Shown in pieces: positions 14,024 to 22,838 of a DNA stretch of 24,236 nt. A program made the position numbers and the translations under genes. The stretch's first letter is position 1, and every line of letters begins with the position of its first letter. The notes beneath the pieces are model-generated. The model worked only from the letters and a program-made list of their open reading frames with translations. It had not been told where the DNA came from and did not search any database. This DNA is from a virus: the IMG/VR virus record IMGVR_UViG_3300009155_000257, positions 1-24,236 of that record, one strand, 5' to 3'.

Positions 14024-14473
14024 TCAAGCGGATGGCGGCCCGTCCTTGATCCCTTGGTTCGTGTCAGGCGAAGCCAGCAATTGATTCCGGTATGCGTCCG
14101 CTCGACCCTCTTCCTCACGCGGCCCGAGGAATGTCGAGACGGCCCCGTTGAGCGACTTCTCGACAACGCTGGCGACAACACCACCGACGTGGTTCAGTCC
14201 CGACTGCCGCTGCGCACAGCCGCAATCGCCGCCAGCAACTTTTGACACTCGCTCCTTTGTGATTCCAAGGAAAGCCAGTGCCCTCGCCACTCTGTCTCCC
14301 ACCATCGGATTTGGCACTGGTATCCACGGTTTTGCCGTGACAGTGGCAAGGTGCGTTGCCATCTCGTCCAGCGTCCTGCACACGCGAAACGTCCGCTCAT
14401 GCTTAGCAAGGTAGCCGCAGCGAGGGCAACGCAGTCCCTGCGAAAAGTCGCACATTTCAGCTTTCATGACCAT
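14024..14473 (-). CDS. Putative zinc-binding protein, 149 aa
   Basis: The protein begins with a Cys cluster (MCDFSQGLRCPRCGYLAKH) that could bind zinc. A second part (GDRVARALAFLGITKERVSK, then GDCGCAQRQSGLNHVG) has a CGC motif that recalls a Cys-containing module seen in other phage proteins. The start at 14473 has AAGGGGG 6 bases upstream and overlaps the tail protein's end by 10 bases. The function is unknown. Confidence 0.65.
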   Translation of the reverse strand: MVMKAEMCDFSQGLRCPRCGYLAKHERTFRVCRTLDEMATHLATVTAKPWIPVPNPMVGDRVARALAFLGITKERVSKVAGGDCGCAQRQSGLNHVGGVVASVVEKSLNGAVSTFLGPREEEGRADAYRNQLLASPDTNQGIKDGPPSA

Positions 14474-17160
14474 CTGTAACCCCCTTGCCTAACCTTGATT
14501 GTTGTTGTCCGACCGTTGCACGAAAGCGTCAGAGTCCCCTCTCTGTCGTACACGCCTTCGTAAGTCGGAAGCGGCTCAAACAACACGTCAACCCTGCCGT
14601 CACCTGTACCCTCTTCAGTGTCTTTCGCAAGCGTCAACCACTCGTCGTTGCTGGTCACTTCCCACTCACACTCGGTGCCGTTTGTTTTTATCGGCAACAT
14701 GACGCAGCCGCCGAACTCTGCTTCGGGATATCCAAAATACAGACCGTAGTAAGGAACGCTGTACGAGGTTACAAGCCCCCTGTCGTAGCTAAAATACGTT
14801 CTTCCTTCAAACAGTCCGTGCGGATACGCGATGCACGTCCCTTTCACGGTTACTGTGATCGGCGTTGGGTCAGAACCGTCAGAGTAAACGTAGCGCGTGT
14901 AAACCCGATCCTGTGACCGGTCGTTGTAGAACGATCCGAATGTTGTCTTGGCGCCGCCACACAATTGATAGTTTCCTGTTGGTTCAGTTGTGACGGTGAG
15001 CGTTGTCTCCGGCGTGTTGCCCCAAAGCCAAGGCGACCCAACAAGGCGGCGATCGGCCGTCGCAGTGTTGTCGATTGTGAAGTCGGTTGGCGTGTAGGAC
15101 ACGCCGTTGCAGGACGGCATTGGGCTGCCGTCTGACTTGCTCACCGATGAATAACTCAAAAAGCCGTAATGGCTCGCTCCGTCGCTTCTAAAGCCAACGT
15201 CTCTCCCGGCCACAGCCCACGGGCCGCTCTGCCCCAACGCAAAGCATCCAACTGAGGCTCCGTAAAAACCTGAGTAATAAGAATCGATAATATCCGCAGG
15301 CGGGTTTCCTCCGTACGCGCACGAAACGACGCTTAAAATGTCTCCATAGACGGAATTGGGAAAACCACTTGATTGACGTGCGACGTGTATTATGCCACCA
15401 ACAGTGATATGATCAAAAGAGCTTGCTCTGTCGCAACCAAATGGAACAAATGTTCCACCAACACTCTGCTGTACTGTATATCCAGTGTGATAGCGTAGGC
15501 TCAGGAAGATACTGTCGCGCCTAGTGCGAGTGTTTCCAAATGAATCAATATCCACTACTTCAGTTCCATCAACTCCAAAATAGTAAGTCATCCCAGTGCA
15601 GCCTAATGTCTGCTGGCCCGGAGTGAGTACGTGCGTACCAGAAAATGCTGACAGTCTGTTTTTGATAAAGTCCGAGGCCGCTCTGTTTTCTTGTGGGCGG
15701 CCGTCGTAGACATAGCTCGGATCACTGAACGAACCAATGTCGATGTTGATCTCAGCGGGATGGCAAGTGCCGTCAATGTCAGGCAGGTATGCAACACCGC
15801 CGCTCAAACACTTTCCGTATCGTCCTTTCGTCGGATCATACGTTCCGCCAACCGTATACGTGCCGCCGCCTTTCACAAGCGGCGGCGGCGTGTACTCAAG
15901 CCACGTAAGAATGTCAGGAACGCAGTAATAGGCCCACCCGCCCATTGCTGACCGACCGTTGATAACAGCGTCCAGCGAATACTGCTTCCAGAACTCAAGC
16001 AGGGTGATCGACTTAGATACGACGCCGTTGCACTCATTCGTTGTGTGAGAATAGCTGCACCCGCTAGCCCCATAGCCAACAAAGTTGTATGGCGAGTTCG
16101 CAATGCCCGGCCCAAGCACAAACTCGTAGCCGTCCTTGCAACCGTACTTTTCGCCTTCGGCGGGCGTGTACGTCACTCCTGTTGGAAGCAACTCTTCTGG
16201 CAGCTTGGTGAAGATCGGAGGCCGGTCGCACAATGCCATTTCGCATAAAGGCGAATACTCTGCAAGCTTCACGTCAACGTAGTCCGTGACATCTACAAAC
16301 TGATTGTTTGCTGGAACGTATCGGATGTACTTTCGCTGCTTGCGAACGGCAATCTGGCCGTTGCGGTACTGCTCTGCCTTTTCAAAATCAAGCTCTCGCA
16401 ACTGGAAGCCGTCCAGCATCACCGTGCCGTTGACGATCCACTTATCAAGAGCCAAGTTGGAAATGGTTCCTTGAATCGTAGGGCGATAGTATTCTGGATA
16501 CAGCGTACGCTCGCGGCCAGATACCTTTACTAGGCCCGCGCTGTTGACAACCGCCCAACAAGTAGAGGCCGTGCATGAGCAGCCAATCGTATTTTTCAAA
16601 TCAAGCTCAATCTCATCAATAGTGACAACTTGGCTCTGTAGCGATGCGTATGCAGTGACGCTGGTTCCCGACACAACAGCAGGGACAATTGCCTCGTACG
16701 CAGGATCACTTTCGTTTATCGCCCTGCCAATCAGCGTGATGGAAATAGACTTTGTTTTGGCGTCGCTTGGGATTACCGCGCCCAAGCCCAACTGCTCGTT
16801 TGCCATAGACAGGGCGATTGCCGCAGTGTACTGAAGCTGCTCGCTTGGATTGAGGTGAATAGCGGCAAGCGACGGGATTGTGATTGCTACAGAAACAACG
16901 GCTTTCTCTGACGCCTTAACGAGTGCCGCTTCGGCATGCGTAAAGATTTCGCGGGACGGCACGGAGAGTTTTTTTGCTGGGTCGCTGCCGTCAACCGACA
17001 GTTCACGCAGGCATCTGTGAAACAGCGGCTCGCACTCCGCGCTCTGATCGCAGCACGGGCTGCACGATGCGCCAAGCATGATCCCAAGCGGATACATACC
17101 TGCCGCAAGAAAGAAAACACACCAGATAACGAGAGACAACGGCTCGGTCGCGTCAATCAT
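14464..17160 (-). CDS. Large Cys-rich tail-associated protein with BACON-like C-terminus
   Basis: This 898-residue protein follows the tail genes and is probably a tail tip, fibre or receptor-binding component. It begins with a hydrophobic helix (LSLVIWCVFFLAAGMYPLG) followed by a Cys cluster (GASCSPCCDQSAEC). The middle is rich in Gly, Tyr and Ser, with repeated aromatic YGASV/YYSGFYG-like stretches. About 26 Cys are spread along it, unusual for an intracellular virion protein. The last ~75 residues (CEWEVTSNDEWLTLAKDTEE, ending in TLTLSCNGRTTTIKVRQGG) read like a BACON domain, a beta-sandwich found in phage tail proteins and thought to bind glycans or proteins. The start at 17160 is 1 base after the upstream stop. 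Stretches such as 15280-15480 are more AT-rich than neighbouring genes, consistent with exchange of host-range parts. Confidence 0.68.
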   Translation of the reverse strand: MIDATEPLSLVIWCVFFLAAGMYPLGIMLGASCSPCCDQSAECEPLFHRCLRELSVDGSDPAKKLSVPSREIFTHAEAALVKASEKAVVSVAITIPSLAAIHLNPSEQLQYTAAIALSMANEQLGLGAVIPSDAKTKSISITLIGRAINESDPAYEAIVPAVVSGTSVTAYASLQSQVVTIDEIELDLKNTIGCSCTASTCWAVVNSAGLVKVSGRERTLYPEYYRPTIQGTISNLALDKWIVNGTVMLDGFQLRELDFEKAEQYRNGQIAVRKQRKYIRYVPANNQFVDVTDYVDVKLAEYSPLCEMALCDRPPIFTKLPEELLPTGVTYTPAEGEKYGCKDGYEFVLGPGIANSPYNFVGYGASGCSYSHTTNECNGVVSKSITLLEFWKQYSLDAVINGRSAMGGWAYYCVPDILTWLEYTPPPLVKGGGTYTVGGTYDPTKGRYGKCLSGGVAYLPDIDGTCHPAEINIDIGSFSDPSYVYDGRPQENRAASDFIKNRLSAFSGTHVLTPGQQTLGCTGMTYYFGVDGTEVVDIDSFGNTRTRRDSIFLSLRYHTGYTVQQSVGGTFVPFGCDRASSFDHITVGGIIHVARQSSGFPNSVYGDILSVVSCAYGGNPPADIIDSYYSGFYGASVGCFALGQSGPWAVAGRDVGFRSDGASHYGFLSYSSVSKSDGSPMPSCNGVSYTPTDFTIDNTATADRRLVGSPWLWGNTPETTLTVTTEPTGNYQLCGGAKTTFGSFYNDRSQDRVYTRYVYSDGSDPTPITVTVKGTCIAYPHGLFEGRTYFSYDRGLVTSYSVPYYGLYFGYPEAEFGGCVMLPIKTNGTECEWEVTSNDEWLTLAKDTEEGTGDGRVDVLFEPLPTYEGVYDREGTLTLSCNGRTTTIKVRQGGYRWS

Positions 17161-17161
17161 C

Positions 17162-17899
17162 TCAGCACTCCGCAGCAATCAGAATCCACTCAGTGCCAAC
17201 GTAGGCGATTGCACAAGCCTTGCTGCCGCTGCCCTTGATGTTGGCAAAGTAGTTCTTGACGTTGGCGTAAGTTGTTTCGCTGGTCACCGCATCAGATACG
17301 GACTTCGCTGTTCCCTTGCTCCACGGAGCGGTAAATGTGCCTCGCTTGATGCCCTGAGCGCCAGCAGAAGCAAGCCGCACAAGTGCCCACTTGCCGCCGC
17401 CAGTGCCAGATTCTTTCCAGAGGATTAACCCTTCTCCACTTGCGCCAGTCTTCAGACCATTAGTCAAGCACGCAACAAACTTGTCGTCAGTCTTATCTAC
17501 ATTGACCTTGCACTGCACCACGCCACCAACCGCAACCTTGCCAATCTTCCCTGACTCAATCGGCTCGACCGCCACGCACCAAGCCGTCGTCGTCGCAGAC
17601 GGCGTGCCACCGGTCAGCACCGGCATTTCCTCAAAGGACGCCGTGGCACCGCCAGACGACGACGTTGGCGTCACCTCCATGCCAGTGATCGCCAGCACGC
17701 CCCAGCGGGACACGGTCGCGGAAGCCTTGCAGTAGCACCACGTATACGGCTTCAGAACAGTCGAGCCGGGAGATCCTTCGGTGCCGGCATGTGCCCCCAG
17801 AACAAGGTCAGCAGCGTCCTGCGCCCTATTCCACGCACGGGCACTTATCGCCCCGCGCAGCGGCTGGCCTGGCTCGAGGCGTCCGTCAGGGCGTGGCAT
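17162..17899 (-). CDS. Virion-associated structural protein, 245 aa
   Basis: The N-terminus (MPRPDGRLEPGQPLRGAISARAWNRAQDAADLVLG) resembles the start of small phage structural proteins that follow the tape measure in tail modules. The rest is beta-rich with Ser, Gly and Thr repeats (TPTSSSGGATASFEEMPVL). It starts where the upstream gene stops and is followed directly by the large Cys-rich protein. A baseplate or tail-tip role is likely by position; no domain is recognised. Confidence 0.6.
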   Translation of the reverse strand: MPRPDGRLEPGQPLRGAISARAWNRAQDAADLVLGAHAGTEGSPGSTVLKPYTWCYCKASATVSRWGVLAITGMEVTPTSSSGGATASFEEMPVLTGGTPSATTTAWCVAVEPIESGKIGKVAVGGVVQCKVNVDKTDDKFVACLTNGLKTGASGEGLILWKESGTGGGKWALVRLASAGAQGIKRGTFTAPWSKGTAKSVSDAVTSETTYANVKNYFANIKGSGSKACAIAYVGTEWILIAAEC

Positions 17900-18792
17900 T
17901 ACACATACCCCGTGCCTATGCCGAGCAACGAGAAGTCAGAGTCCTTGTAGACCTTTGACACGTAAACGGCTTTTGGCTGCTTAATCAAGCTGGAGCTAGA
18001 AACAGCGTCTTCGTATCGCACCCACAGGTACTCGTGGCCTTTCTTCTCAATGCCGCTGATGCTGCCGATTGTCTGCCCTGTCACGTTCTTGGATGCAACG
18101 AAGCGATACGAAAGACTCCACGGGCCTTTGCCTTTCTGGTCGTCCCATTCCTGCGAGCCGCTGCACCCGAGGAAAAGAACCTCGCCAGCGTCAAACCCTC
18201 GAAACGCTGCATTATTTGTTGTTCCCGTAATCCCAGCCATGCCACGTACATACGTAGCCGTGACATACGCATTCGGAACGTCGTATTGCTCCTGCCATTG
18301 CAGCTGGGGGACTACAATATCAACGCCGTTGACGCCGTTCGAATCAACACCGATGGCACCGCTCATGTTGGTGGCGGATGACGGGTATCGCTTCTCAAAG
18401 TCCAGCGTGCCGCCAGATCCGACAGAGCACGCCTGCGTGATGTGCTGAGTCCCGCCAGTGGTATCAAAACTTCGAGCACGTTTCAGCGGGTCGTTAGTCG
18501 AAGGCTCCGCGCCCGCCTTCTCGTAATTGATTGTGACTTGCCACGCATTGTCGCCGAGATACGCGACGCTGTATTGCTCAACCCACAACTTGGCATCTGA
18601 AACGCCTGGATACTGCCATCCGTAGCCACTGTTGCTGATCTGGGTGTTGATCGCGGTGTGCAACTCAGTGTCATCGGCTGTTCCAAAGACTTTGTAACTC
18701 TTCGTGTACGACGACGTCGCCTTCTTGCCGCGACGCACAATCGTGGCCTGCCTACTGTCGCCGTCTTCGATCCAAACTAGGTCACCAGGCAT
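17899..18792 (-). CDS. Tail module structural protein, 297 aa
   Basis: Directly after the tape measure gene, this beta-rich protein starts MPGDLVWIEDGDSRQATIVR, a small barrel-like opening, and continues with aromatic-rich strands such as GYGWQYPGVSDAKLWVEQYS and GPWSLSYRFVASKNVTGQ. In siphophages the position after the tape measure is taken by distal tail or tail-tip proteins, so that role is inferred. Single-base overlaps link it to both neighbours. No family motif is recognised. Confidence 0.65.
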   Translation of the reverse strand: MPGDLVWIEDGDSRQATIVRRGKKATSSYTKSYKVFGTADDTELHTAINTQISNSGYGWQYPGVSDAKLWVEQYSVAYLGDNAWQVTINYEKAGAEPSTNDPLKRARSFDTTGGTQHITQACSVGSGGTLDFEKRYPSSATNMSGAIGVDSNGVNGVDIVVPQLQWQEQYDVPNAYVTATYVRGMAGITGTTNNAAFRGFDAGEVLFLGCSGSQEWDDQKGKGPWSLSYRFVASKNVTGQTIGSISGIEKKGHEYLWVRYEDAVSSSSLIKQPKAVYVSKVYKDSDFSLLGIGTGYV

Positions 18793-20960
18793 TACGCTGC
18801 CACCTTTCCGCCGTCATCAATCTTGCGGGTATTCTTCGCCGTCTCTTCTGCCGCCTTTGCCGTGCGTTCAGCAAGAGAACTGCCGCCAAATATTTGCCCA
18901 AGGTTTGTTGACGAGAACGTGCCAGCCACTTCGCTTTTGCTCATCGCTGCGTCAGCACCAGCTGCACCGGCACCTGCCGTCGCAGCCTTCTCGGATGACG
19001 CAGACGCAGCAGAGGCGACGTTCACCCGAGAGAAGGCGGCGTAATAGGCGTCCAGCAGCTTGGATTCCATCTCGCCGCTGACGTTGCCGCGCTGAATCAA
19101 AGCGTCCATGCTTGCGCCGATGTTCGTGATTTCGTCCAGCGACGAGGCCGAGCCAAGCGACTTGAGCAGCTCTGCCGCAGTGGCTGCGTCCTTTCGCCCC
19201 TCGTCTTGTCCGGTTGTCACGTTGGCAAGATTGCCCTCTGCTGCCTGAGTCGCCGCACGACGGTCGGCTGCACGCTGATCGTTCGCGGCCTGCCTTTCTC
19301 CCTTTATCACTTGCGCATCTGCCTGCGCTGCGTCAGCCCTGGCCTGCCTGTCCTTCTCTGCCTGTGCGTTCTCTGCCGCAGCCTTGTCCGTGCGAGCGTT
19401 CACGCCCGGTCGTTCCTGCATCCTCTGCTCTGCTCGAGCAGCGTTCTCGTCCTTGATGTCCTGCACCCGCTGCTCGGTATCCTTGGCACCCGTGATGAAT
19501 CCCTGCACCCTCGTCCAAGCGATCTGGATGCCAGCGACAAGGTTGTCAAACGTCGCCATGACTCCGTTGGCAATGTTGTCAAAGAACCCCATGATCCATG
19601 CGCCCATCGTGTTGAGCAGTGCCACCGAGTCGGTGTAGATCTTGTCCCAAGCTATGTAGATGCCTGTGCCGATGTCCGTGAAGACGTCCTGAAACGCTGC
19701 CACCCACGGATCGACGTAGGACATCAACGCTTCAGTGCCGCGCAGCCAGCCGGCGACGAGGCCAGCCCAGAGGACGTCCATTGCACCGGACAGGTCGCCG
19801 GCAGCGACAGCTTCGTAGACTCCGTTGAAGGTGGTGGTGGCAGTGGCTGCCAAGTCATTGAGTACCACGATGCCGTCAGAGACGGCTGGCCCGAAACCCT
19901 CGCCGATGGCTCCTGCCGCCTCTTGGACGAGAGAAGCCACCGGGCCGAGGGCCGCACCGATCTGGTCTTTGAACTTGTAGAGAGCAAAGACCGCCGCACC
20001 GATGCCAGCCGCAACAAGCAGCACCGGGCTGGCAAGGGCAGAAAAGAGACCGAAGCCCTTTAAGACAAGGCTGATGCCGCTGCTCAATTTTTGCAGCGAA
20101 TATCCAACTCCAGTGATGGCAGTTCCGGCGGCGAATATCGCCGCACCGCCCTTGAGCACTGACACAACGAACGCCTGATTCTCAGTGATGAACTTGCCGA
20201 CGTTTGCAGCAACAACGGCAAGACCCTGCGCCAACTGAGTCAGGATCGGTGCCACTGCCGAACCGACTTGGATGAACGCCATCTTCATTGAAGACTTCAC
20301 GGCGTCGATTGCGTCACCAAGTGCGTCAGCCTTGGCAGCCGTCTCGGAGTCCATGACCAGGCCGAGCCGCTTTGCTTCGGCAGCAAAAGCCGCCATGCCA
20401 GCCGAGCCGCCCTCAAGCATTGGCAGAATGTCGGTGCCAGACTTGCCGAAAATCTTCATGGCAACGGCGGCACGAGCACCAGGGTCTTGAATTGCCATCA
20501 GACCATCGGCAATCTTCCCCATCTGCTGGTCGGCAGACAGCCCTTCCAGATCGCTTGCAGACAGCCCAACCATTGCAAGTGCGTCCGCAGCTTCCTTGCT
20601 GCCTGTGCCGGCAGCAAAGATTGCTTTCTGCATCTTCTTGAGTGCAGTCTCAACGCCACCCATGTCTGTGCCGGTCTGCTCGGCGGCAAACTGCAACACA
20701 GACAGTGACTCAGTAGCCACGCCGGTGCGCTTGCTCATGTCGTTCAGAACACTGCCGACGTTTGCAAACGCTGCCGCAGAAGCAAAGATAGGCCCGACGA
20801 CACCGGCACCAATCGCCGCCATCTTCGTGCCGGCAGACGACATCGCCTTGCCAATTGACCCGATGTTCTTGTTGACGCCCTTGAGGGCTGCAAAGAACTT
20901 CGTCGGATCGGCACCGATCTCGACAAACACGCCGCCGGCTTTTACTGATCCCGCGCTCAT
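18792..20960 (-). CDS. Tail tape measure protein
   Basis: The 722-residue protein sets tail length and is threaded through the tail tube. The N-terminal half shows the TP901/lambda-type pattern: GVFVEIGADPTKFFAALKGV, then MSKRTGVATESLSVLQFAAE and AAVAMKIFGKSGTDILPMLE. Central hydrophobic helices (PVLLVAAGIGAAVFALYKF) and a long charged, Ala/Gln-rich helical part follow. I chose the ATG at 20960, which forms a 4-base overlap with the stop of the frameshifted chaperone, the classic arrangement; a TTG at 20975 is less likely. From length alone the tail would be roughly 100 nm (about 0.15 nm per residue). Confidence 0.93.
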   Translation of the reverse strand: MSAGSVKAGGVFVEIGADPTKFFAALKGVNKNIGSIGKAMSSAGTKMAAIGAGVVGPIFASAAAFANVGSVLNDMSKRTGVATESLSVLQFAAEQTGTDMGGVETALKKMQKAIFAAGTGSKEAADALAMVGLSASDLEGLSADQQMGKIADGLMAIQDPGARAAVAMKIFGKSGTDILPMLEGGSAGMAAFAAEAKRLGLVMDSETAAKADALGDAIDAVKSSMKMAFIQVGSAVAPILTQLAQGLAVVAANVGKFITENQAFVVSVLKGGAAIFAAGTAITGVGYSLQKLSSGISLVLKGFGLFSALASPVLLVAAGIGAAVFALYKFKDQIGAALGPVASLVQEAAGAIGEGFGPAVSDGIVVLNDLAATATTTFNGVYEAVAAGDLSGAMDVLWAGLVAGWLRGTEALMSYVDPWVAAFQDVFTDIGTGIYIAWDKIYTDSVALLNTMGAWIMGFFDNIANGVMATFDNLVAGIQIAWTRVQGFITGAKDTEQRVQDIKDENAARAEQRMQERPGVNARTDKAAAENAQAEKDRQARADAAQADAQVIKGERQAANDQRAADRRAATQAAEGNLANVTTGQDEGRKDAATAAELLKSLGSASSLDEITNIGASMDALIQRGNVSGEMESKLLDAYYAAFSRVNVASAASASSEKAATAGAGAAGADAAMSKSEVAGTFSSTNLGQIFGGSSLAERTAKAAEETAKNTRKIDDGGKVAA

Positions 20961-21696
20961 ACGTGTTTCTGCCAATCTTTGCCGAACAGCCTAGCGAGAT
21001 CTTCCGGCGTGGCTTGTCTCGGCTTTGGCTGCTTGGCGTATGGGTTGAGTTTGCGAGGGTCTACTCTCGGGCTGTGCTTGTCTCTGTTTATATTGGCTGC
21101 CTGCGCCAGCAGGTTGGCGGTATGCCACCACTGATGCTCTAGGCGGCTGTCACGAGCGGCGAAGAGTTGTCGGCAAGTCCACTCGCCGGGATAGACTCCG
21201 AGGATTCCGGCTGCTTCCCAGACTGCGTCCCAGACGCTCCTGCGAGGCTCTCTATCGTCGCCTTCTCCAGACCCGCCTCCGCTCTGCCGAGCATCTCGTT
21301 CTGCACTTCGTCCATCTTGGACGCGAGAAGCCCGATCATCTTGCGAAGGCGCTGCGGGAAAAAATCGACAAGTTCCTGCTCAAGTGCCTTGGTCGCAGCG
21401 TCCAGCGAATCGCCACGCAGGCCGTCAAGGAAGTCTTCCTTCGTGAGCGACTTGGCTTCGACTTGCTTGGTCAGCAACGCATAGAGGATCTCGCCAATCT
21501 TCGCGTATTGACTGCGAAGCACTTGGAACGTCTGCGAGATGTTGGCGGCATCGACCATGTCGAATGGCACAGCCTTACGCTCGCCTGTCTGCTCGTCCAC
21601 GACGTCAACCGTGACGTTGTCGCGGACACGCAGGGCAGAGGCGACTGTCAACGCCACCTGCCACGGCCTGCCCTGGTCATCGCGGAACTCACGCAT
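20957..21696 (-). CDS. Tail assembly chaperone, long frameshifted form (GT-like)
   Basis: Joining the first 113 residues of the 21696-21139 frame to the -1 frame from 21358 gives a 246-residue fusion that ends at 20957. The -1 frame is open for 133 codons and its second half is clearly protein-like: VWEAAGILGVYPGEWTCRQL, then FAARDSRLEHQWWHTANLLA, then a Pro/Lys-rich tail. Siphophages express such a G-GT pair just before the tape measure gene, with the T part binding the tape measure. The frame has no good independent start, so ribosomal slippage is the best explanation. Confidence 0.82.
21139..21696 (-). CDS. Tail assembly chaperone, short form (G-like)
   Basis: The 185-residue product of normal decoding starts MREFRDDQGRPWQVALTVAS and includes VDVVDEQTGERKAVPF and a helical DAATKALEQELVDFFPQRLR segment. 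It sits between the tail tube genes and the tape measure, the fixed position of this chaperone. The C-terminal 70 residues after the slip site are Ser-rich and overlap the -1 frame. Confidence 0.8.
   Translation of the reverse strand: MREFRDDQGRPWQVALTVASALRVRDNVTVDVVDEQTGERKAVPFDMVDAANISQTFQVLRSQYAKIGEILYALLTKQVEAKSLTKEDFLDGLRGDSLDAATKALEQELVDFFPQRLRKMIGLLASKMDEVQNEMLGRAEAGLEKATIESLAGASGTQSGKQPESSESIPASGLADNSSPLVTAA
21358..21364 (-). promoter_or_regulatory. Probable -1 frameshift slip site T TTT TTC
   Basis: In zero frame the codons are GAT TTT TTC CCG, so T TTT TTC allows both tRNAs to re-pair after a 1-base slip. An AGGA lies 9 bases before the heptamer, where a Shine-Dalgarno-like sequence can stimulate slipping. 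No clear downstream pseudoknot was seen by eye. Confidence 0.75.
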
Positions 21697-21698
21697 GC

Positions 21699-22064
21699 CT
21701 ACTCCCTCACAAGCCTCGGATCGGTCATCTTGCCCTCGAGCACGAACGTCGCCACGCCATCAATCGGGTCTGTCTCACTGATGCCGGTCAGCACGGCGAG
21801 GAACGAAAAGCCGGCAGCGCCGCCACTAACTTCAAAAGTCCCGCCCTTGTGCATCTTCTGAAACGCCGTGCCAAGGTCGCCAGCGTCGTTCAGTTCCACG
21901 CTCACCGTGCATTCGTATCCCGTGCTGTAGGTTGCCGCATACCGACTGCCGTATGGATTGACGTCAATGGTGCGTGCCGACTCTGTCAGCGTCACATTGC
22001 GAGCGCTGGTGATGGTTCCGCCATCAAGCCTGATGGTGCAGTCCTTACCCAGCGTGATCGCCAT
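21699..22064 (-). CDS. Tail-tube-like protein, paralogue 3
   Basis: The 121-residue protein starts MAITLGKDCTIRLDGGTITS and shares the opening LGKD, a central SAR..TLT.SARTIDV strand pair and the closing DPIDGVATFVLEGK with its two upstream neighbours. The compact beta fold and the position before the chaperone fit a major tail tube protein. It has the best overall match to paralogue 1. Confidence 0.72.
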   Translation of the reverse strand: MAITLGKDCTIRLDGGTITSARNVTLTESARTIDVNPYGSRYAATYSTGYECTVSVELNDAGDLGTAFQKMHKGGTFEVSGGAAGFSFLAVLTGISETDPIDGVATFVLEGKMTDPRLVRE

Positions 22065-22381
22065 CAGGTGAACTCTTTCGCAGTCACGTTGAACGTGACG
22101 GCACCCTCAACCGAGATGCTCTCAGACACGCTCATCACGCTGAAGTTTGAGCCAGCGGCCTCAAGGTTTGCGATCAAGTTCGTGGCGTCGTGACATTCGA
22201 TTTCCCACGTCTTGGTGACAAATCCCGCCTTTGACATCTTGCGACCAGGGCCGCCAGCAGAACCGCCCACATTGGAGCGGTTGGAAATGTCAATCGTCTC
22301 GCATTCCTCGGTGTATGTCGCCGAGATAATGCCAGCGCCAAAAGGAGGCGCTGCCCCGTCCTTGCCAAGAGAAATAGCCAT
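22064..22381 (-). CDS. Tail-tube-like protein, paralogue 2
   Basis: The 105-residue protein starts MAISLGKDGAAPPFGAGIIS and ends EGAVTFNVTAKEFT, aligned with the same ends in its two neighbours. The middle (CETIDISNRSNVGGSAGG) is more diverged and has a Gly-rich loop. Its stop and the next start touch (22064). Confidence 0.7.
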   Translation of the reverse strand: MAISLGKDGAAPPFGAGIISATYTEECETIDISNRSNVGGSAGGPGRKMSKAGFVTKTWEIECHDATNLIANLEAAGSNFSVMSVSESISVEGAVTFNVTAKEFT

Positions 22382-22411
22382 GTGTGATTGTTCCTGTGCT
22401 GCGGTGAATGA

Positions 22412-22750
22412 TTACGATGCTGCGATAGTGCGTGAACCGCTGACCGTGTAGGTCAAGATGCCGTCAAGCGGGAAGCTCTTGGCAATATTTGTCACGATGT
22501 AGGTGGCATTTCCGGTTGCCGTGCCGGATGCCGTGAACGTGCTGCCGATGGTGACGCCTGGGTCGTCAACGCATTCAAGCTCAATCGTTTGCTCAATCAG
22601 AGCTTTGCGAAACTTCCGCGAAGTGTCGCCGAACTTCGTGACGTCCACGTCACTGGCAGAATTCGTGACGGTGCAAGATCGAGCGTTGCTGACGCCACCG
22701 ATGCTCACGTCTTTACCGAGCGTGATGGTGACGGAAGATGTGGTTGGCAT
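22412..22750 (-). CDS. Tail-tube-like protein, paralogue 1
   Basis: The 112-residue protein has SSVTITLGKDVSIGGVSNAR, then CTVTNSASDVDVTKFG, and ends with FPLDGILTYTVSGS, matching the same blocks in the two following genes. GAGGGC lies just before the ATG. A 30-base gap separates it from paralogue 2, and 88 bases without a gene separate it from the gp10-like gene. Confidence 0.7.
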   Translation of the reverse strand: MPTTSSVTITLGKDVSIGGVSNARSCTVTNSASDVDVTKFGDTSRKFRKALIEQTIELECVDDPGVTIGSTFTASGTATGNATYIVTNIAKSFPLDGILTYTVSGSRTIAAS

Positions 22751-22838
22751 TTGTGCCCTCGTGTGCGAGTGCCAGCGGTGCGGCTGGTTCGCTCACGGTA
22801 TGGGCAGCGGGGTGGAAACTAGACCGGGTATGCCGTGG

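Noticed and set aside
13861-14184. N-terminal extension of the 13588-13860 gene
   Set aside because: The upstream part is Arg/Thr-rich shadow sequence of the 69- and 149-residue frames, and a good ribosome-binding site precedes the ATG at 13860.
19206-20063. 285-residue plus-strand frame opposite the tape measure gene
   Set aside because: Lies fully inside a clear minus-strand gene; its translation is His/Arg/Cys-rich antisense-type sequence.
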